Source: Punica granatum (Eukaryota; Streptophyta; Magnoliopsida; Myrtales; Lythraceae). Taken from it: a DNA stretch of 64,000 bases. The notes beneath the pieces are model-generated. The model was not told where the DNA came from. It was given only the letters and a program-made list of their open reading frames with translations, and searched no databases. Made by a program: the position numbers and the translations under genes. The DNA is taken from contig NC_045127.1 of the NCBI RefSeq assembly GCF_007655135.1, forward strand, positions 13,091,001 to 13,155,000, in the 5' to 3' direction. Of this stretch, positions 33,763 through 45,354 are shown piece by piece (the stretch's first letter is position 1; each line of letters begins with the position of its first letter).

Positions 33763-33946
33763 GTAATTTACTAACAATGTAAGTAAAGATTCTTCAAAAT
33801 TTGTGTAATTTACTTCAAATGAAAGTAATCTACTAAGAAACTAGTAATTTACCCCCAATTAATTTTCTCGAAACAGGTGGAACTTACTAGAAAGGCGGGT
33901 AATTTACTTAAAATTAGGCTATCTACTACAGTTTTGAGTAATTTAC
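33763..33946. repeat. Six dispersed copies of GTAATTTAC-type word
   Basis: GTAATTTAC or a one-base variant starts at 33763, 33805, 33825 (GTAATCTAC), 33844, 33899 and 33938, always in the same orientation and usually followed by T or TT. Spacing is irregular (19-55 bp), so it is not a simple tandem repeat. Confidence 0.6.
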
Positions 33947-36900
33947 TTGAATGTATAATGCAATCATTTTTAAAGTAACTGTATCTTAGAACTTCCCACT
34001 TATAGCCCTTATAAGGAAAAGAGTCACAAGTACAAGAACAGTCCACAATGTGAAACTTGCCCAAGAAGATTTCTCAAAGATATGATAAAATAGTTGACAA
34101 TTGAGGATTTACATTTTATATTGTGATTTGTGTTGCAAACTAACCAGTTAAATCAATATATATATTTGATTCCTGTATTTCTTTACGATTTATATATATA
34201 TTTACTCATTCAACTCAGGTAATTTCAACAGTCGGATTTCCTTGGTGCGTTAGACTGTATTTCCAGCATATAGAGAGATGCCGAACGGCAAAGCAAATGT
34301 AAAAGTTTATAAGAACAATATGCATAATGACTGCTCATAGATATATAGATAATGCGGAATGCTTGGGATGTCTGAGAATTTCTCCGAGCCTTGCTTTTTT
34401 ATAGTGCGAGACAGCAAATGCATACATTTGGACACTCCACCATTGATAAAATTGTCAAGAAAACATCAGTAAACATCAACCTGTCCCTGTTGAAAAGGGC
34501 TTTGATTCTATTTAAACCAAGGCCTTGATAAAGAAGAAACGATAATGGCCGTTGATAAGAGAATGGGGGATAAAGTGATAAAGAATTCCACTTTGCTCCT
34601 TCAATTCATCGTGGGTAGTAATTATTGAGAAAGCACGACAGGAGATAAGACATGACCTTTTTCGTAGTAAAACAAGAACTAGATAACATATATAATGCAG
34701 TGAACCAAATCATTCTTACACATGGTTCGTACTATACGGTAGTTCACACGGAGTCAATCAAATCACTTTATATTGACCATATTTTATTGTAAGTGTTAGT
34801 AATGGAGCCAAACAATATTATTGCTGTACTGTTCGTGCAATAAGTTAATAACGGAGTCTTGCAGATCAATATCATATGGATGTAATGTTTCTGGCGGATC
34901 CAAAGACTAATCATATTATCTGTACTCTAAATTACTGATAGAGTGAACAAACATATCATACTTTACATTAGGAGCATATCTTAACTAATCCAAATGATGA
35001 TTTACAGCAAAAGAACCCCAAAAAAAAAAATCCTTACCGTATACAAGGAACGAGCATAATAATAAGGATCATGTATCCAAAGAGAGGTAGTTTGGTATAG
35101 TAACATTTTCACTCGACTCAGAACAAAGAGGTTTTAGATTGAATTTTTGTCATAGGAACCTCCCATGTCCCTTTGTCTCTACCTCCCTTGTATCGGAAGA
35201 AAAGATACAAAGAGGGCATGATGTATTCAGAAATTCATCAGCGTGAGTTCAGTGCTGTTGGCACTTCACTTTTGTAACTTAGGATGGTCTCCCACACATT
35301 TATGTATCACATACCGTTACTCTCTTTTTTTTTTGGTGAATTTTACTATTTGGAAGTCCAATTAAGTTCCGACTAATCCAGTCGAGCCGGATCGGCCTAC
35401 TAAATGATAAAACTTTAATAATCGAATGCTTAATCATCGAATACAAGGTGGGCTCCACCTTGGTACGGTATACACTCGCGAAAAGGGGTGGCGCTCAAAC
35501 TGTGGACTGTGGAGACAAATTCTTTGTGTTTCCTTTTTTTTTTTTTTTCTTTTATAACCTGCTGCCATTTTTGGCTATAATTTAGAGTCTCAATAGAATT
35601 AAAGGTGAGAGCCGCTTTGAGAAAGAGGACGCAGCATAGTGATTCAAGAGTTCTTATGGTACGATTCGTTAGTTGTATGCCCTACAATCGATATATGTGT
35701 TTTGAAGAATTCCTAATTATGGCAGTTTATTATTCTATTATTCATCATATGATTATGTTTATTAGAATAAGTCCAAAAGATTCTTGTCAGATACTTCAAA
35801 CAATTCACGATCATAAGAGTCTTAATTGGGCATTATCACTCCGAAACCTTGTCACATGCGTCTCCAAGATTAGCATGAGATACTATAATTTATGGAATAG
35901 TGAGTCTCATGCTATATGATATTTGATGTTGAGATAGACATTTGGGCACTTATGTAATAAGTAGGTCGAATGTGACACCCAGATAATATTCACATGGTGT
36001 TTTACTGTTGTCATTGAATATTATCTAAAATGTATTAGTGCATATCATCCTTAGACTTGAGATGTCACGGTTCCTTGTACATAGGTGACTAAAGTTTGTT
36101 ACCGTTTATATACTTATGCCTAACATGGTATCCGACAGTATGTGGCTTTAGCTAGTTATGTATGGAAGTATGTTATCATTCAAGACAAGATTCATTAACG
36201 CGAGTACAGGGAAAATGTCCTATGGATATGATGTTGATTCTTGATCAAGAAATCCTTGGCCAAGGTAGCTGGACTTAAATAAAAATGAATTTCTATTTTA
36301 AGTATTGTTGATCTAAGAATGGAAACTCAAAGACTCCATAAGGTTATTTATTGGTTTGACATTAACCGCGACCTTGGCTTAACTTGGATCTTGTCATGAA
36401 GGGTTCTGAGAGCATGGTAAATATGGTCATTGGTTCATCAGAATATCTTAATCGCACATTTGTCATTACTTGGATGGTCATGGCATGTTGTGCCTATGAG
36501 AGCTAGGGACATTTTGGAAATTTTACCTTTTGATGTGGAAAGGGGTTTCTAGTAATATCAAAGAAGTTGAGATTAAATTATCGTTACCAATTAATGATGG
36601 ACCTACTTATTCACACACAATATGACATGTTCAAGCCAAGAATGAATTGATTCTAATTAAGGCAGTCAATTAGGAATCAATATTGGATTCGACTTGCAAT
36701 TAGATTGCAGGGTTGCTAGCACATCCCGAAGTCAAATCCAACTAGGAGGTGGATCCTCATAAGGAATTATTATATGAGATATATTAGTTTCCTTATTTGA
36801 AAATTCCCATAAATAGAATGTCTATATATGGAAACTTGTCTCGAGTGCAATTAGGCCTTTCGCTTTTGGACTAAAGAGAGGTCTCCAAAATTCACAAGGA

Positions 36901-37015
36901 TGAGTTTGCAATTAATTAATTGTGAATTAATTAAAGTTGCAAACATTGGTCTTAAGGATAAATAATGTAAGTATACATATTTAGATAGGTGTGGCGATTA
37001 TTAATACACTTGTGA

Positions 37016-37446
37016 GTACGGATTGTTACATGACGGTTCAGTATGGTTTTTAGCATAAATCGTAACAGTCCCGAACTTTCGGTTTAGGAATTTCAATAAC
37101 CGTAACTATATCAGAATGAAAAATTGTCCTGGAAAAAATCAATTTTTCAATTCGATTAATCGGACTGGACTAAACATTTTTGGAAATTAAAAAGAAATTA
37201 TGAATCAAGAACTTAACAGACTCCAATCAATTCATCAACGATTCAGAGCATCACAAAGACATAAATGGAGATTAGCTTATCAAAGATTCAGATTATATTA
37301 TTTGACATTTATTTAATTAATTTTAATTAATATTATTTTTTTAATATAAAATATAGAAACCAGTACGTAAAAGTGAAATGGGACCCGCTGAATTAGGATT
37401 GGGGACTCAAAGACAAATATTCTACTGACTTATATATTATATTTAC

Positions 37447-37477
<31 letters not shown>

Positions 37478-37660
37478 TATTTGAGAAAGGACGGTTAACC
37501 ACTGGTTTCTAACTTTGAAAATTGTAACCATCCCATGACCAATTTCCCCTTTAAATTCCCGAACCGGATTATTCTCTTAACCGATTAATTTGGTTTTTTC
37601 AGTTTGGTTCGGAATAGTTTTGTGGGACAGTTCGATTTTCAGGATTTCTTACATAGCCCT
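37016..37660. mobile_element. Candidate hAT-type insertion flanked by 8-bp duplication
   Basis: ACTTGTGA occurs at 37008-37015 and 37661-37668, bracketing a 645-bp segment. The right end, read inward, begins AGGGCTATGTAAG, similar to hAT ends, but the left end does not match well. Both edges contain CCGAAC or GTTCGG-like words that could form imperfect subterminal pairing. The call rests mainly on the duplication. Confidence 0.35.
37447..37477. repeat. (AAT)n microsatellite
   Basis: About ten uninterrupted AAT/ATA units inside the candidate hAT-type insertion. Confidence 0.9.
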
Positions 37661-39955
37661 ACTTGTGATTGTCTAAGACACCTCTCTTGGATATATATAT
37701 AAGAATTGTTTTGCAATTAATTAGTTTTGAATTAATTGATGTTGCAAAATTTATTTCTGGATGGGTTAATGATTCAATTATATATGATTCAATCGGCTTA
37801 TATGTTTGATAATTACTTGGTGTAATTTGAGTAATTAGTGGACGAAATCAAATTTTGGACAATGAAAGTCCAAACACATAATCTCTAGTGATCAAACTAA
37901 TATGCATCTTCAAGATAATGACGCTAAGAAAGTGGAATGGCGAACATATCTCTTGCCAGATATAAAGTTGTGGCGACAAAGTAGGTTGCCATTTTCGCAT
38001 GTTGCGATGAGGACGTTGACCATGTCTTAAGTATATTACTAAATGCATTTTGTGAGTCTAGACATACTAACTGGAGATCTAAGTTTGAAATGTTAAGACA
38101 TGTGAAAATTTAGCGATTTCATAGATGAAAGGTTAGTTGATGGATTTGGTATAGGTACCATTGCTAAAATAGAATTAAAACCATTAATCGCGTCATTGAT
38201 CATGGGAGCCTACCTTGTTCTAGCCAAAAATTAGTTTCGAGGTTTAAGGGGTAACAACAAGTTATCAAATGACAAATGTGCAACAAAGATTTAGTGCTTG
38301 ATTTTGGAGGACGAGTTTTAATTCCTAATGGATTGGTATTCGATATTAGTTACGAGCAATCCACTTATATGGACATGAAGTGGTGCCGTTTCGAATGAGA
38401 GTTTTTTTTCTCAAGGTTTTCTTTCTCGTACATGTTCATGAATATGAGATGAGCACATGGCCATAATGGTCCTAAAGCAATGAAGCTCTTACTCCAATTA
38501 TTTTACAATTGTGTGTGTGACTTTTCTAGTATTGACTTTAAAAGTTATAGTTTAAGCGACTAGCCACCAATAACTTTGTTAGTGCCTTGAGGGTTTACAC
38601 TAAGAAAGGATTTAAATCTAATGATACCACTCTTTATACATGATCGTAATCTTTTATTTCTTGGAATTATTAGCAATCTAGTGTGATTCGTGTAAATGAG
38701 TAGACGAAATCAAATTTCGGTTTTTTTTTTTTTAAGTCCATACGGTCAACGTCTGTTTGACCGTCCGTATAGATGGTTATTTGGCCGAAAATGTGCAAGG
38801 TTCTTTCGTGGGACACGTCCCAAATAAAAGACAGTCTTTTCTTCTCGATAGTGCCTATTGAATGGAAATAAGTAGAGGCTCTAGTGCCCAAAGTCATTGA
38901 TTGATCGTTCTAGAAAGTGAGGGTGTGCTACAAATTTGTTAATCGTAAAACACACAAAGATGTCGTTGTATCCTCAAAGAGACTTGCCAGAAACCCAATA
39001 GCGGCTTCATGTGGAGGCGAATAACTTTTTTTGGAAAGTGTGTTTGTCAATAACCTAATTGCCTCGAAGCAATTATTCAACATTGAAGATCGTGTTTGTC
39101 ACATTTTCTACTCCAAGTTCGGGATCAACATTGCCTTTTTCGACCATCTCTGAAGTTCAACTTCTCCAAATCCAAATTTGGTTCCGTCTTTGCCTCCGAA
39201 CCATCCATCTGAAGGTCCAAATCCCCAACAAAGACAGTGTTCATGTGGACGAGCTAGAGGCCGGACGCTTGAACAACTCCTACACCAACATCTATGGAAC
39301 TTTTGCTTCAAGAGGTAACTTGAGAAGAAGCTTTCCTCGTAGATGTTAGTTCACGTTATCTAATTTGATGGAGGGTGATATCACAAGCCCGGGATAAGAT
39401 TTCAGGTTCGATCCTTGAATTTTGAATGATGAAAGTTTGTTTTATCAGTTTTTAACGCTTCTGCTCGCTTAATCCGATACGATTCAGATTAGTAATGACT
39501 ACATCTTTTTCTTTATTCATGTTTTCATTTTCATTTCCCTGGACTTGGCAATGGAGCTCCCTTATAACAAAAAAAGGTGAGAATTGCTTTGGCATCTTGC
39601 AAGTGGCAAAAACTTCGCGTGTATAAAAAGATGTCGAATGGGGTTTCACTAATGACTTTCTGCATTTAGCAAGAAGCAAGAGTGTTAAGATTCATTTCTT
39701 CCTCGTCGCCAGTTGGTAAGTGGAAACTAATTGTTTTTTCTTCAATAGGGTTTTGCTGTAACTTCATGCTGAACCTTTCAGCTTTATGGCTGGTTTTGCA
39801 TAAATTTAGTCCAAGAATGTCTTAGCAGTTCTTTTTTTATCGAGATTGACTATGAGCAGCATTCGTAAGTAACAGCTATAGTACTTCGAGAATAACTTGA
39901 TCCTTTGATGATCTGAATTTAACAACAAGCAGAAAGAGTAGACTCTTTCACCAGC

Positions 39956-42900
39956 ATGGAGGAAGAGACTGGTGGCGAGACAGGTCCAAGGCCAAAGGAC
40001 GAGGAGGAAGTCCCACAAAAGACCAAAACAGAGCGGACCGAGCAAACTTCAAACAAGTCCAAGGATAAGGAGGAAATCCCTCATAGGGTACCCCACTACA
40101 AGCTCTTTTCCTTTGCTGATCCCGTGGACTACCTTCTGATGGTTGTGGGATCAATTGCCGCTGTTGGAAACGGAATCAGCATCCCTCTCATGACAATAGT
40201 CTTTGGTGAAGTTGTCAATTCTTTCGGGCAGAATTCAGACAGCGAACGCACCATCAATGCAGTTTCCAAGGTGACACTTGAATAGCCCGTGTTCTTTCAT
40301 TTTCTTACAGAGCCATGTATTTCATGAATTTTTTGTCGTGGGCAGGTTTCTTTAAAGTTTGTGTACTTGGCTCTCGGGTCGGGGGCAGCAGCTTTCACCC
40401 GTAAGCTCACGCTCAATACCTATTAACTGAGACAAACCTGTGTTCTGTAATTGACTTTCATGTTTGATGTGATCGTGCCACAGAAGTGGCTTCTTGGATG
40501 GTCTCCGGAGAGAGACAGGCGGCAAGAATAAGGAGTTTATACTTGAAAACACTGCTGAGGCAAGAGATCGGGTTCTTTGACAAGGAAACTAATACAGGAG
40601 AGATCATCGGGAGAATGTCCAGCGACACCATTCTCATTCAAGATGCCATGGGCGAAAAGGTATTGGTACCAGCAACCTTTTTGCTGTTTATTTCTTGTCG
40701 AACCCATGCTTGATATATACACCAATAAGGAACCTTCACAAGACTTTCCGGAGAATCGGTTCTGCTTTCACATGCTATCAGAGCAGCATATGTGCCGATA
40801 GCCCCTTTCTTTCTTTTGCTTTTACCTACACTATTCGTGTACTCTCCTACCCAGTAATAACATATAAAAGAGATTCTCAATATGAGCTAATTACTCCGAG
40901 GCATTATCTAAATTCACTGTGATAAGGGCGACTAGCATTGTGGGACCCAGTAGGGACGGTCCGGTGCTTTGCCTGATTGTCGAAGAAATTATTCTCACGC
41001 TACATTCAGTCGGATATAATCTGCAGATATTTCAATTACCAAAATATACCAGGAGAATCAAGAACTTCACCCAGTTGGCCGTTACAAAATCAGCTGCTTA
41101 GCAGTTCCTTAATGACTTGAGGTTTAAATTTTGGTTAAATTTCAGGTTGGGAAATTTATACAGCTGATAGCAACGTTCACAGGAGGGTTCATCATAGCGT
41201 TCTTGAAAGGATGGCGGCTCACACTCGTCATGCTATCTTCCATCCCCTTGCTCGTGTTATCTGGGGCAGTTCTGAGCATCACGGTTGGGAAGCTTGCCTC
41301 CCGTGGGCAGGCTGCATACTCAGTTGCGGCAGCTGTAGCCGAGCAGACAATTGGGTCCATAAGAACTGTACGCGAAACATTGGAAAAGTTTCTTTACATC
41401 TATTTTTCTATGTCATACCTTGTCTGTCTTAGTGAGAATCTGATCCTGAATAGGTGGCATCATTCACGGGAGAGAAGATGGCTATGGCGAAGTACGATGA
41501 GTCAGTGACAAGAGCATATAAGTCGGATGTGCAAGAAGGTATAGCGGCTGGGTTGGGTTTTGGCATGGTAATGTCCATAGTTTTCTGTACATATGCTCTC
41601 ACTGTTTGGTATGGTGGGAAGATGATTCTCGAGAAGGGCTACACGGGAGGAGATGTCATAAACGTAGTTTTCGCTATACTCACTGGATCTATGTAAGCCC
41701 ATAGATACCGCTGAAGGTTGGAAAATCAGTCTTCAGTTACATTTTCATTTTCCTGATTCGGATTTTTTGTTTTTATGTTTCTATCTTTGCCAGGGCCTTA
41801 GGGCAGGCATCGCAGTGCCTTGGAGCATTTGCTGCAGGACAGACTGCTGCATATAAGATGTTCGAGGTGATTGACCGGGACCCGCAGATTGATGCCTATG
41901 ACAGGAGCGGGAAGATTTTAGAAGATATTGATGGTGACATTGAGCTAAGAAATATTTACTTCAGCTACCCCACAAGACCGGATGAGCATATATTCAGTGG
42001 GTTCTCTCTCTCGATCCCAAGGGGAACGACCACTGCCCTGGTGGGCAGGAGTGGTAGTGGCAAATCAACGGTTATAAGTTTGGTTGAGAGATTTTTCGAC
42101 CCTCAAGCGGGTGAGATTTTAATTGATGGAATAAATCTTCGAGAGTTCCAACTTAAATGGATTAGGCAGAAGATCGGACTTGTGAGCCAGGAACCGGTTT
42201 TGTTCACATCTAGCATTCGGGATAATATTGCTTTCGGAAAGGATGGTGCCACTATAGAAGAAATCAGGGCTGCTGTTCAGCTGGCAAATGCTGCAAAATT
42301 TATCGACAAATTGCCCCAGGTTTTTCCTTCTCTCCTCTTCTGTATAGATTCCATTACATATCAATATTCACTGTTTGGAAGAGCTTGCCTTCATGTGTTT
42401 TTGAATCTTTCTCCTAGGGACTAGAAACTATGGTCGGTGAGCACGGGACTCAATTATCGGGGGGCCAGAAGCAGAGAGTTGCAATAGCGAGGGCCATTCT
42501 CAAGGACCCAAGAATTCTACTTCTAGATGAAGCCACAAGTGCTCTCGATGCAGAGTCAGAGAGAATCGTGCAAGAGGCCCTCGACAGGATAATGATCAAC
42601 CGAACTACAGTCATCGTTGCCCATCGCTTGAGTACCATAAAAAATGTTAACACAATAGCCGTGATACATCATGGAAAGATTGTAGAGAAAGGTAACGTTC
42701 CAATCATGTCAAATTTCTACTAAAATGTGGTAATGCATTTACTGTGGAAGACAGAATCATTCTCATATTTCTTAACAAAATAGGTTCACATTATGAGCTA
42801 ACCAGGGATCCGAATGGAGTGTACTCCCAGCATGTAAGGCTGCAAGAGATTAGCGTCACATCAGAACAAAAGGAAGCTCATAATGCAGATCTCCCGGAAT

Positions 42901-45354
42901 TTGTCAACGATGGTGGAACACTTTCAAGTCAGCTAATTTCCTCGCGTGCAAAAAGTCAAGGCTCGTCAGGAACTGGAAACAGCGACCGCCACTCATTTAC
43001 AGTTCCATTTGGCCTGCCCACCAGACTAAATATCGTGGAACCCAAGCTGGAGGAAGAAGCTGCAATCCTAAAGAAAAAGTCTCATGATGTCTCACTTCTC
43101 CGCCTGGCTTACCTTAACAAACCTGAAATCCTGGTCCTAGTCTTAGGAACCTTAGCTGCGGCTGCAAACGGGGTTATATTACCAATATTCGGGATTCTGC
43201 TCTCAAGCATGATTAAGACATTCTACGAGCCAAGAGATAAACTACTTGAAGACACCAAGTTCTGGGCTTTCATATTTATCGCTCTTGCAATAGCAGCTCT
43301 TTTGGTTTACCCGCTCCGGTCATACCTTTTCTCTGTGGCTGGATGCAGACTTATAAAAAGAGTACGATTGGTGTGCTTTGAGAAGGTGATTCACATGGAA
43401 ATAAGTTGGTTTGATGAGGCAAAACACTCGAGTGGGGCACTCGGGGCGAGGCTCTCTGTGGACGCAGCAGCCTTGAGAAGTATAGTTGGAGATGCTCTGG
43501 GTTTGGCTGTTCAGAATATTGCAACAGCAGTTGCAGGTTTAGTGATTGCTTTCGTGGCAAACTGGCAGTTGGCTATTATAATTGTCGTGTTGATCCCATT
43601 GTTTGGAGTGAACAGTTTTGCTCAGATGCGGTCCATGCGAGGATTCAGTGCCGATGCAAAGGTAATTAATCTCCGATTACTCCATCTTCAAGTAATGGAT
43701 ACATTACCTAGCCTTCATCTATAACATAATCTTTTAGATTAATTGGTATTATAATTCCACACTAAGGTATTCGATACAGATTTAGTTGTCACTCGTTCTG
43801 GATATCAATCATGAGCAGAAATTGTATGAAGACGCAAGTCAAGTGGCGAATGATGCAGTCAGAAGTATAAGAACTGTAGCTTCCTTCTGTGCTGAAGATA
43901 CGGTGATGGAGTTGTACAAGAAAAAGTGCCAAGGCCCCATCAAGACGGGTATACGCCATGGAATACTAAGTGCGATCGGGTTCGGGTCAGCTATGTTTCT
44001 GCTCTACTGCGTCTATGCAAGCAGCTTCTATGCCGGGGCCCGGCTTGTCGAGCAAGGGAAGACAACATTTTCTGATGTTTTCCAGGTAACTGCTTTTTTC
44101 TCATCCAATGAACCATTCCTTTAATCCTTGTTTTGATATACTCTCCTATGTTTACTCCCCTTGAATTTTGTAGGTTTTTTTCGCACTCACGATGGCAGCT
44201 GTGGGAATTGCTCAGTCGAGCTCTCTCATCCCAGATGCCACAAAAGCAAAGACCTCTGCCTCCTCAATATTTGAAATTCTTGACAGGCAATCAAAGATAG
44301 ACTCAAGGGGTGAGTCGGGAATGAAGATAGAGGACTTCAAAGGAGAGATCGAGTTTCAACATGTTAGCTTCAAGTATCCCACGAGACCCGACATTCAATT
44401 ATTCCAAGACCTTTGCTTGGAAATCCAGAGCAGGAAGGTAACATCTGCAGCTTCTTGTGCTATGCTTGTCATGGTCTGCTCCTGAAAAGGTTGAAATGGA
44501 AAACAATAACAGAAAGATTCTTCTGCTGTCAGACAGTTGCCCTGGTGGGTGAAAGTGGGAGTGGGAAATCAACAATTATCTCATTGTTGCAGAGGTTTTA
44601 CGATCCTAACTCAGGTCAGATATTGCTTGATGGAATCGAGATCCAAAGGCTACAGCTGAAATGGTTAAGGCAGCAGATGGGGCTTGTCAGTCAAGAGCCA
44701 GTGCTGTTTAATTGCACGGTTCGGGAAAATATAGCATATGGAAAAGAAGGAGATGCTTTGGAGTCGGAAATTATTGCTGCGGCGGAGCTAGCCAATGCTC
44801 ATCGCTTCATCAGTAGCTTACAACAGGTTAAAAACCTAATGCTCTCAATAATTAATCGAAAAGCTCCCACCCGAAGCTAAATGCTTTTCAGCACAATTTT
44901 CGATCTTCAACCGGAAACTCAAGAACCTCGCAACCATAAGAGCTAAAACTCAGCTTTGGTTCTAACTCAAATTTATATAAGCTTGCAGGGGTATGACACT
45001 TTAGTAGGAGAGCGAGGATCACAGCTATCAGGTGGGCAAAAGCAGCGGGTGGCAATAGCAAGAGCCATAGTGAAGCAGCCGAGGATACTTCTCCTGGATG
45101 AAGCCACTAGCGCTCTCGATGCCGAATCCGAACGAGTGGTGCAGGACGCACTGGACCGAGTGATGGTGAGCCGGACTACCATTGTCGTGGCCCACCGGTT
45201 GTCCACAATCAGAGGAGCTGACTTGATTGTGGTCGTTAAGAATGGAGTAATCGCAGAGAAAGGGAAGCATGAGAGTTTGATTGATATTAAGGATGGTGTA
45301 TATGCTTCGCTCGTAGCACTTCATTCGCGGGCTTCACCTCATTTGTCCGAGTGA
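39956..45354 (+). CDS. ABCB full transporter (P-glycoprotein/MDR, ABCB4/11/21-like), 12 exons, paralogue of the 18000-23450 gene
   Basis: Exons (plus): 39956-40270, 40346-40400, 40484-40659, 41146-41367, 41454-41692, 41794-42319, 42418-42691, 42784-43661, 43819-44085, 44174-44437, 44533-44826, 44989-45354. The sum is 3876 bp, or 1291 aa, in frame. Layout is TMD1-NBD1-linker-TMD2-NBD2. Walker A motifs are GRSGSGKST (about 420-428) and GESGSGKST (about 1078-1086). LSGGQKQR occurs near 524 and 1183, with [14 protein letters not shown] after each. The first Walker A has Arg where Glu or Gln is usual in the clade. The N-terminus is charged and longer than in the paralogue (acidic/lysine-rich, about 45 residues before the first membrane segment). 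Intron positions and phases are shared, so the two arose by duplication. They are transcribed divergently, away from each other, 16.5 kb apart. Substrate is unknown. Confidence 0.95.

Larger units (their letters stand above)
32256..39955. other. Long repeat-derived intergenic region upstream of the second ABCB gene
   Basis: No supported gene over 7.7 kb. It contains a cluster of GTAATTTAC words (33763-33946), a candidate retroposed segment between T-runs (35320-35548), a candidate hAT-type insertion (37016-37660) and two related AT hairpins (36905-36943, 37709-37749). It also has an AAT microsatellite and a shared word (GACGAAATCAAATTT) at about 37841 and 38702. These look like remnants of several transposons. 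The second ABCB promoter should lie in 39000-39955; no TATA box could be assigned with confidence. Confidence 0.5.

Noticed and set aside
35320..35548. Segment between two long T-runs, possibly a retroposon
   Set aside because: No Pol III box and no target duplication could be matched.
39380..39420. GGTTCGATCC word resembling a tRNA B box
   Set aside because: The upstream sequence does not fold as a tRNA and no A box is at the right distance.
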